Of a stretch of DNA of 13,174 nt, positions 6,010 through 13,174 are shown piece after piece (within the stretch, counting starts at the first letter, position 1; every line of letters begins with the position of its first letter). Under the pieces are notes generated by a model that saw only the letters and a program-made list of their open reading frames with translations, was not told where the DNA came from and made no database searches. The translations under genes were made by a program, and so were the position numbers. Origin of the DNA: Pseudomonadota bacterium (GTDB lineage Bacteria; Pseudomonadota; Gammaproteobacteria; Natronospirales; REEB76); assembly GCA_021779005.1 (NCBI GenBank), contig JAJYBN010000005.1, positions 3,545 to 16,718 of the forward strand. Reading direction: 5' to 3'.

Positions 6010-7857
6010 TTACACCGGCAGCTTCTTGAGGTTGCGCCCGCCGTAGAACCAGTTGACCAGAGAGCGCGTGCCCATGATGGCGGTGAACAGCGAAGTGAGG
6101 ATGCCAAGCGACAGTGTCACAGCGAACCCTTTCACCGGACCGGCACCGAACAGGAACAGCATGAGGGCGGCGGTGAGTGTGGTCACGTGGGCGTCCACGA
6201 TGGTGGCGAAGGCACGGCGATAGCCCGCGTGGATGCTGGCCTGTGGTGAATTGCCGGCGCGCACTTCTTCACGGATGTGTTCGTTGATCAGCACGTTGGC
6301 GTCCACGCCCATGCCCAGGGTCAGCACGATACCGGCGATGCCCGGCAAGGTCAGGGTCGCCTGGATCAATGACAGCAAAGCCACCGTCAACACCAGGTTC
6401 ATGAACACTGCCAGGTCGGCAATCACCCCAAAGATCTTGTAATACAGGGCGATGAACGCCACCACCAGGGCGAAGCCCAGCACCGCTGCATAGAAACCCT
6501 GCTTGATATTCTCCTGGCCGAGGCTCGGGCCCACGGTGCGTTCCTCGACGATGTCCATGGGCGCCGCCAGCGAGCCGGCGCGCAATAGCAACGCCAGGTT
6601 CTGGGCTTCTTCCTGTTGCAGTCCGGTGATCTGGAAGCGTTTGCTGAAGATGCCGCGGATGGTGGCCACATTGATGACCGTATACACTTTCTTGTGTACC
6701 GGCACGACCTTGCCGTTGACCGTGGTGTTCTCAGTCTTGGTCTCGATGTACAGCACTGCCATGGGTTTGCTGAGATTCGTGCGGGTCACTTCACCCATCT
6801 TGGCGGCACCCACGGAATCCAGCGTGACGTTCACATCCGGTGTACCGCTCTCCTGATCGTAACCGGAGACCGCGTCCACCAGCTGGTCGCCACTGACGAT
6901 GACATCGCGCTTGAGCAGCACCGGGTTGCCGGCCTTGTCCGGGAACAACTGGTCATCCAGGGGTATATGCCCGGTCTGCTGTGCGAGCGCGGCATTGGCG
7001 CCGTAATCCACCAGGCGGAATTCCAGAGTGGCGGTGGCGCCGAGGATCTCCTTGGCGCGGGCCGTATCCTGCACGCCCGGCAACTCCACGACGATGCTGT
7101 TACCGCCCTGCTGCTGCACCACCGGCTCGGCCACGCCTAGCTGGTTCACGCGGTTACGCAGGGTGGTGATGTTCTGCTCCACTGCGACTTGCCGCAGCTG
7201 CTGGACATCCTTGGGACTGAAACGCGCCACCAGCGTGTTGGGTTGGGGGCCGTCCGTCACGGTCAATTCCGTGTACTGGCTGCTGATGAACGCCTTGGCC
7301 TTGGCGGTATCGTCCGGCGTACGCAAAGTTATATTGATGGCGTCACCGGATAATGTCACATCCTCATAGCGGATAAGTTTCTCGCGCAGGCTGCCGCGAA
7401 TGTCGGTGGCGTCACGCTGCAGTTTGTTCTGTACTGCAGCATCCAGATCGATGAGCAGCTGGAAGTGCACCCCGCCCTGCAGGTCCAGACCCTTGGCCAT
7501 AGGCTTGAGTCCGATGTCGCGCATCCACTGGGGCGTGCGTGGCGCCAGATTCAGAGCCACCGAGTAGTCAGCGCCCAGCGCTTTCTTGACCACGTCCAGG
7601 GCGCGCAACTGGCTATCAGTGTCGCCAAAACGTACCAGCAGGCGGTTGTCGCTGAGCGCCGCAGATTTATAGGGCAGTTTGGCGGTATCCAACGCCTGCT
7701 CCACCTGGGTGGTAGTGGCATCTGTGAGCGTGGCATTGTTTTCGGAGATCTGTACCGCTGGATCATCGCCATACAGATTCGGCAGCGCAAACAGGATACC
7801 CAGCACCGTCACCAGGATGACGGTAATATTTTTCCAGGCCGGATAGCGGTTCAGCAT
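6010..7857 (-). CDS. secD: Protein translocase subunit SecD
   Basis: This 615-residue protein has the same length as E. coli SecD. TM1 lies at about 10-28, followed by a large periplasmic region that opens with the GLDLQGGVHF motif (123-132) and contains the P1 head and base domains. The C-terminal third has five membrane segments, with GMGVDANVLINEHIREE carrying the conserved proton-pathway Asp, and the GPVKGFAVTLSLGILTSLFTA segment near the end. It acts with SecF and YajC at SecYEG. It lies 19 nt after yajC and 12 nt before secF, indicating one transcript. No unusual changes are seen. Confidence 0.97.
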   Translation of the reverse strand: MLNRYPAWKNITVILVTVLGILFALPNLYGDDPAVQISENNATLTDATTTQVEQALDTAKLPYKSAALSDNRLLVRFGDTDSQLRALDVVKKALGADYSVALNLAPRTPQWMRDIGLKPMAKGLDLQGGVHFQLLIDLDAAVQNKLQRDATDIRGSLREKLIRYEDVTLSGDAINITLRTPDDTAKAKAFISSQYTELTVTDGPQPNTLVARFSPKDVQQLRQVAVEQNITTLRNRVNQLGVAEPVVQQQGGNSIVVELPGVQDTARAKEILGATATLEFRLVDYGANAALAQQTGHIPLDDQLFPDKAGNPVLLKRDVIVSGDQLVDAVSGYDQESGTPDVNVTLDSVGAAKMGEVTRTNLSKPMAVLYIETKTENTTVNGKVVPVHKKVYTVINVATIRGIFSKRFQITGLQQEEAQNLALLLRAGSLAAPMDIVEERTVGPSLGQENIKQGFYAAVLGFALVVAFIALYYKIFGVIADLAVFMNLVLTVALLSLIQATLTLPGIAGIVLTLGMGVDANVLINEHIREEVRAGNSPQASIHAGYRRAFATIVDAHVTTLTAALMLFLFGAGPVKGFAVTLSLGILTSLFTAIMGTRSLVNWFYGGRNLKKLPV

Positions 7858-7876
7858 GTTGGAAAATCCGGGAAGA

Positions 7877-8215
7877 TTATTTCAGATGGTTCTTGAGAGT
7901 GCCCTTGGGCATGACCGCGCTGATGGCCTGCCGCTGTACGCGCTGGTCGACACCAGGCGCGACTTCCAGGGTGATGAATTGTTCGTCCAGGTCCTTGATG
8001 CGCCCCAGCACACCGCCGTTGGTCACCACTTCGTCGCCCTTACTGATGGCTGCGAGCATCTTCTGATGCTCCTTCTGGCGCTTCTGCTGTGGCCGGATCA
8101 GGAAGAACCAGAAGAATCCGATCAGCACCACGAAAATGATGATGGTGATGAACTGGCTGTCACCCGGGGGCGCCGCTTCACCGGCAGCGTAGGCATCTTG
8201 GATAAAGAAGTTCAT
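7877..8215 (-). CDS. yajC: Sec translocon accessory subunit YajC
   Basis: This is a small 112-residue single-span membrane protein. A short Ala/Pro/Gly-rich N-terminus is followed by a membrane segment at about 22-40, then RPQQKRQKEHQKML (41-54) and the conserved GDEVVTNGGVLGRI (60-73) of the cytoplasmic domain. YajC associates with SecDF and with the multidrug transporter AcrB in E. coli; its precise task is not settled. It sits directly upstream of secD, in the standard order. The ATG is preceded by GGGAT on the minus strand. The gap from tgt is 110 nt and holds short GC-rich hairpins but no T-tract, so read-through from tgt is likely. Confidence 0.95.
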   Translation of the reverse strand: MNFFIQDAYAAGEAAPPGDSQFITIIIFVVLIGFFWFFLIRPQQKRQKEHQKMLAAISKGDEVVTNGGVLGRIKDLDEQFITLEVAPGVDQRVQRQAISAVMPKGTLKNHLK

Positions 8216-8325
8216 GGGTAATCCCGATCCAGTCTAGAGGTTGTAATAAGGTATGGGCCTGCAAGCCCAGCGCGAGCGCGAATTCTACAACGCCCGGCAC
8301 GGCTTTTGACCGCGATGGCGGCGCA

Positions 8326-10484
<2,159 letters not shown>

Positions 10485-10542
10485 AAGCAGCGTGGTTTTG
10501 TGCTGGTCGTTCAGAATAAACCAGGATGATAGACAAGTCTCT

Positions 10543-10554
10543 TCTATATATAGA
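10543..10554. repeat. 12-bp AT-rich palindrome upstream of queA
   Basis: TCTATATATAGA is a perfect 12-bp palindrome located about 60 nt before the queA start codon, in the 173-nt gap between queA and the membrane GAF gene. It could be an operator or simply a promoter-like AT-rich patch. The gap also holds a short hairpin-like CCGG...CCGG sequence near 10624-10641 without a T-tract. Confidence 0.35.
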
Positions 10555-10657
10555 TGAACTTAATCCATATACCCAGCATTTAATCCCGCTTTACTTGGTA
10601 TTACTCAGCTGGGCTACTGAGAACCGGGGTGTGTACACCGGCTTGACCAGGCGTAAC

Positions 10658-12403
10658 TCAGGCACCCGCCCAGTTGAGTTCCAGCGCCTGTGCCCGCGCT
10701 TTGGCTGCATCTAAATCGAGCTGTCCGCGCGCCACCGTGCGCACGAATTCCTCATTCTCACGGGCCCTGAGGATACGCCAGGCCGCACCTACATCCCGCG
10801 CCACGTGCGTGAGCAGCTTCTTATCGTCGGCGGCGTAACGCTCCCCGGGACGGTTGGCACACACCAGCACGCCGCGCAGCACGCCCAGCACCATCATGGG
10901 AAACACACAACCATCGTTACCGAGGCCGCTTTCCAGGTCCTCCAGATCGATCGCCTGGCGATCGGCGCGGGTCGCCACCATGGCGGTATCATCCGCTTGC
11001 AGTTTTTCGGGATAACGGGCATCCGGCGATTGACTGACGCGGGTATATCCTGTGTCTCCCGCCGCATATAACACAACACGGGGGCTGCCAGTGTGTTTCT
11101 GGATCTCTTTAACCGCTGCATCCAGAAGATGCGGGACATCCTGCATATGTCCGCAGCGCCGTGCGAAGGTCCGGAGCGCCTTGTCGGCGAGATATTTTTT
11201 GCGAAACAGCACGCGCTCCACCAGCTTATCCATATAGGTGCGCACCTTTCCGAGCACGATGCCCAGGGCCAGCGGCACCACCACCTGCAACAGCAGACTG
11301 GTCCCCACACCGAGAGTCGCACGCAGCGCCAGACTGTTGACGGCCGCAATAATACCCACCACCAGCATGGTCACACCGCCATACACCAGGGCACGATCCA
11401 CGACAACGTGCAGGTCCACCACCCGGTGCCGCAGCAGCGCGTACATGAAGCCGCAACTGCCGAATGTGAAAGAGATATACGAAACGGCTGAGGCAGCCAC
11501 GAAACCCATGGGTATGGCGTTAGTGATGGTGACGGAGATCAGTACACTGACCGCACTCCACATCACCCAGCGCAGGCGCATGCGCTGCTGGGCGTCCACG
11601 TAACGGGCACCGACCACCAACATCACGATCGGAACGATATAGATCCATGAAAACAAAAGTGAGTATTTCGGCAGCATGATCCCCGCCCAGCCTGTGAGCG
11701 CCAACATCGCGGTCCCGACCAAAGGCTGGGCGACACCAACAGTAAGAAACACAATGAACGCCGTGTGGAAGAGCATGCGCGTGCGTGCGGAGAAGCTCGT
11801 GCCCACCAGAGAATCCGCCATCAGGTAAAAACCGATCCGGGCCAGCACGAAGAACAAATCAGACATCAGCAGAAACACCACTCCCAGGGTTCCGTCCACC
11901 GGCAAGGTGTTGCACATGATGCCGATCACATAACCTACGCTCCATAGGGTCATGCCCCGCGCCGCCCGGTTGCGGCCATACCAGAGCAACAGCAGTGACA
12001 TCACCCCAAGCAGCAATGCTACGAATACAGACGTGCCCTCGATCCAACGCCACTGCGTTGAAGACGGCGTGCTGATAGTAGTGACCGGTACCCCAAGCAG
12101 CCCGCCATTTCGGCGAATCTTGAACTCATAGGTATGCCCGACAGGAAAAGTCTTTCCAGTTAGAGCGATATCCACGCCAGCACGTGCTGATGCATCCAGT
12201 TGGCCCAGCTCGATGCGGTCGCCGGCCACGAGCGGTTCCGGCAGGGGCGTGCCCGCGAGCGGACTGATCTCCGCGGTGTGCCCATCCACCAGTGCGATGT
12301 TCATGGGCAGCCGTGCGGCGAAGAAAAAAGCTCCAGCGTTATATAGAGCCGCGGCAATCAGGAAAGCAGATAGGGGTATCAACAACCCGTAACGACGTCG
12401 CAT
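10658..12403 (-). CDS. Multi-pass membrane sensor-like protein with C-terminal GAF-like domain
   Basis: This 581-residue protein has an N-terminal membrane anchor (about 6-28), an extracytoplasmic domain (about 30-122), then some eight or nine hydrophobic segments between about 124 and 385. A cytoplasmic part follows with LVERVLFRKKYLADKALRTF (393-412) and a GAF-like domain (about 421-547). The layout is that of the membrane sensors which usually end in a histidine kinase, GGDEF or PP2C phosphatase domain. Here the chain stops about 35 residues after GAF (ENEEFVRTVARGQLDLD and an Ala-rich end), with no HisKA, HATPase, GGDEF or EAL motif. Ligand and partner are unknown. GGGAG six bases before the ATG supports the start. 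It lies upstream of queA on the same strand, separated by 173 nt. Confidence 0.85.
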   Translation of the reverse strand: MRRRYGLLIPLSAFLIAAALYNAGAFFFAARLPMNIALVDGHTAEISPLAGTPLPEPLVAGDRIELGQLDASARAGVDIALTGKTFPVGHTYEFKIRRNGGLLGVPVTTISTPSSTQWRWIEGTSVFVALLLGVMSLLLLWYGRNRAARGMTLWSVGYVIGIMCNTLPVDGTLGVVFLLMSDLFFVLARIGFYLMADSLVGTSFSARTRMLFHTAFIVFLTVGVAQPLVGTAMLALTGWAGIMLPKYSLLFSWIYIVPIVMLVVGARYVDAQQRMRLRWVMWSAVSVLISVTITNAIPMGFVAASAVSYISFTFGSCGFMYALLRHRVVDLHVVVDRALVYGGVTMLVVGIIAAVNSLALRATLGVGTSLLLQVVVPLALGIVLGKVRTYMDKLVERVLFRKKYLADKALRTFARRCGHMQDVPHLLDAAVKEIQKHTGSPRVVLYAAGDTGYTRVSQSPDARYPEKLQADDTAMVATRADRQAIDLEDLESGLGNDGCVFPMMVLGVLRGVLVCANRPGERYAADDKKLLTHVARDVGAAWRILRARENEEFVRTVARGQLDLDAAKARAQALELNWAGA

Positions 12404-12409
12404 GTGGAT

Positions 12410-12414
12410 CTCCC
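12410..12414 (-). promoter_or_regulatory. Ribosome-binding site of the membrane GAF protein
   Basis: GGGAG on the minus strand lies 6 nt before the ATG at 12401-12403. It fixes the start of this otherwise unfamiliar gene at the methionine directly before the N-terminal membrane anchor. Confidence 0.6.
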
Positions 12415-12617
12415 ATTCTGGCCGGACCGAGGGGCTTTACCAGGGTTTGCCGATATCTCCAAATAACAGCTGTCGGCGCTGTCAAAGCATACAGGAGCTT
12501 GTAATCCACTCAAGCCGGTCCTCGGGACTGCATCTGACAGGCGCGGCCTCGCCGGATGTAGGCGAGTATCGTAAACCCGTAAGAAATAGTTCTCAAAGGC
12601 TTCGTGGCGGCTCTGCC

Positions 12618-12626
12618 TGATATAAT
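12618..12626 (+). promoter_or_regulatory. Extended -10 promoter of tRNA-Leu
   Basis: TGATATAAT, a perfect TATAAT with a TG one base upstream, lies 26 nt before the mature tRNA 5' end. The sequence just downstream (TTGCGCC) is GC-rich at the likely start point, the usual discriminator of stringently controlled stable-RNA promoters. No good -35 is visible. Confidence 0.6.
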
Positions 12627-12652
12627 TTGCGCCTTTCACAGGCACACACCCT

Positions 12653-12740
12653 GCCCGGATGGCGGAACTGGTAGACGCGCGGGACTCAAAATCCCGTTCC
12701 CCTCAAAGGAGTGTCGGTTCGATTCCGACTCCGGGCACCA
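12653..12740 (+). tRNA. tRNA-Leu(CAA)
   Basis: This is a complete class II tRNA. The acceptor arms GCCCGGA (12653-12659) and TCCGGGC (12730-12736) pair fully, and the discriminator A and CCA end are encoded in the DNA. The anticodon stem CGGGA/TCCCG encloses the loop CTCAAAA with anticodon CAA at 12687-12689, decoding UUG. The long variable arm TCCCCTCAAAGGAGT is typical of Leu. The T arm is GTCGGTTCGATTCCGAC. A Nudix gene begins 19 nt after the CCA. Confidence 0.96.
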
Positions 12741-12759
12741 CACTCGATCCCGATACCAA

Positions 12760-13174
12760 ATGAAATACTGCGGCCAATGCGGTCACGAGGTGGTGATGAG
12801 AACCCCGCCCGGTGATCACCTGCCCCGTTACGTTTGCGAGCATTGCGGGACCATCCACTATCAGAATCCCAAGCTGGTGGTCGGCTGCGTGCCGGAATGG
12901 GATGGCCAGGTGCTACTGTGCCGGCGTTCCATCGAGCCACGCGCCGGCCTTTGGACCCTGCCGGCGGGATTCATGGAAAACGGTGAATCCCTGGAACAAG
13001 CGGCACTGCGCGAGGCCCGAGAGGAAGCGCTGGCGGAGATCAAACTGTTGGCGCCACTGGCATCCGTGAGCGTGCCGCACGTCAACCAAGTGCATTACAT
13101 GTTTCACGGCCGGCTGCTGCACGGGAAATTCGGCATCGGTGCGGAAACCTCGGAAGTGGGTCTTTTCAGCGAGG
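12760..13174 (+). CDS. Zinc-ribbon Nudix hydrolase, 3' end outside window
   Basis: 138 codons are visible before the window ends. An N-terminal zinc ribbon (Cys4, Cys7, Cys26, Cys29; YCGQCG and CEHCG) precedes TIHYQNPKLVVGCVPEWDGQ and the Nudix box from Gly70: GFMENGE, then REAREE at 84-89. Nudix enzymes hydrolyse nucleoside diphosphates linked to another group, with the box binding Mg2+. The box ends in EEALA, without the usual glycine; similar replacements occur in this zinc-ribbon group, related to NADH pyrophosphatases, so activity is not excluded. The substrate is unknown. The ATG at 12760 has no Shine-Dalgarno sequence and no alternative start upstream before the tRNA, so it is probably transcribed with tRNA-Leu. 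Confidence 0.9.
   Translation, partial: MKYCGQCGHEVVMRTPPGDHLPRYVCEHCGTIHYQNPKLVVGCVPEWDGQVLLCRRSIEPRAGLWTLPAGFMENGESLEQAALREAREEALAEIKLLAPLASVSVPHVNQVHYMFHGRLLHGKFGIGAETSEVGLFSE

Noticed and set aside
8240..8290. GC-rich hairpins between tgt and yajC as a terminator
   Set aside because: There is no T-run after the stem on the minus strand, so they do not fit a rho-independent terminator, and the genes are normally co-transcribed.
12548..12566. 6-bp hairpin CTCGCC/GGCGAG upstream of tRNA-Leu
   Set aside because: It is short, has no T-tract and could arise by chance in GC-rich sequence; no terminator is called.
12966..13035. Nudix box lacking its final glycine as a sign of an inactive enzyme
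   Set aside because: The metal-binding glutamates of REAREE are present, and the zinc-ribbon Nudix group commonly replaces that glycine.

Overview
The window looks like a chromosomal segment of a GC-rich gammaproteobacterium. The evidence is housekeeping synteny: queA-tgt-yajC-secD-secF on the minus strand, convergent with suhB, which is divergent from trmJ, with an isc-type cluster behind trmJ. I cannot name the genus; a Chromatiales or Acidiferrobacter-like lineage would fit, but that is inference.

Layout from left to right: (1) 2-91, + strand, a fragment matching the middle of protein-L-isoaspartate O-methyltransferase (Pcm), which stops early. (2) 104-3654, - strand, read trmJ > NifS-type cysteine desulfurase > IscS-type cysteine desulfurase > IscU-like protein. 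The canonical cluster continues from trmJ into iscR-iscS-iscU-iscA-hscB-hscA-fdx. Here iscR is absent, a second desulfurase sits in its place, and the chaperone and ferredoxin genes do not follow. The IscU-like protein has lost two of three cluster/persulfide cysteines and the HscA-binding motif, and the IscS lacks the usual C-terminal tail. This is the most unusual part of the window. (3) 3655-3770, a divergent promoter region with overlapping -10 boxes. (4) suhB, 3771-4556. (5) 4557-5061, a gene-free stretch with a mosaic of dispersed-repeat sequence and a long hairpin that probably terminates the sec operon. (6) 5062-10484, - strand, queA > tgt > yajC > secD > secF: two genes of queuosine tRNA modification followed by the SecDF-YajC translocon accessory complex. 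(7) 10658-12403, - strand, a multi-membrane-segment protein with a C-terminal GAF-like domain and no recognisable enzymatic output. (8) 12653-12740, + strand, a tRNA-Leu(CAA) gene with encoded CCA, followed 19 nt later by a zinc-ribbon Nudix hydrolase that runs off the window.

Most of the window is ordinary core genome. The candidate for something undescribed is the reduced trmJ-linked cluster of two desulfurases and a degenerate IscU-like protein, which may have a sulfur-transfer or regulatory role rather than classical cluster scaffolding. I see no CRISPR array, phage, transposase or toxin-antitoxin gene.
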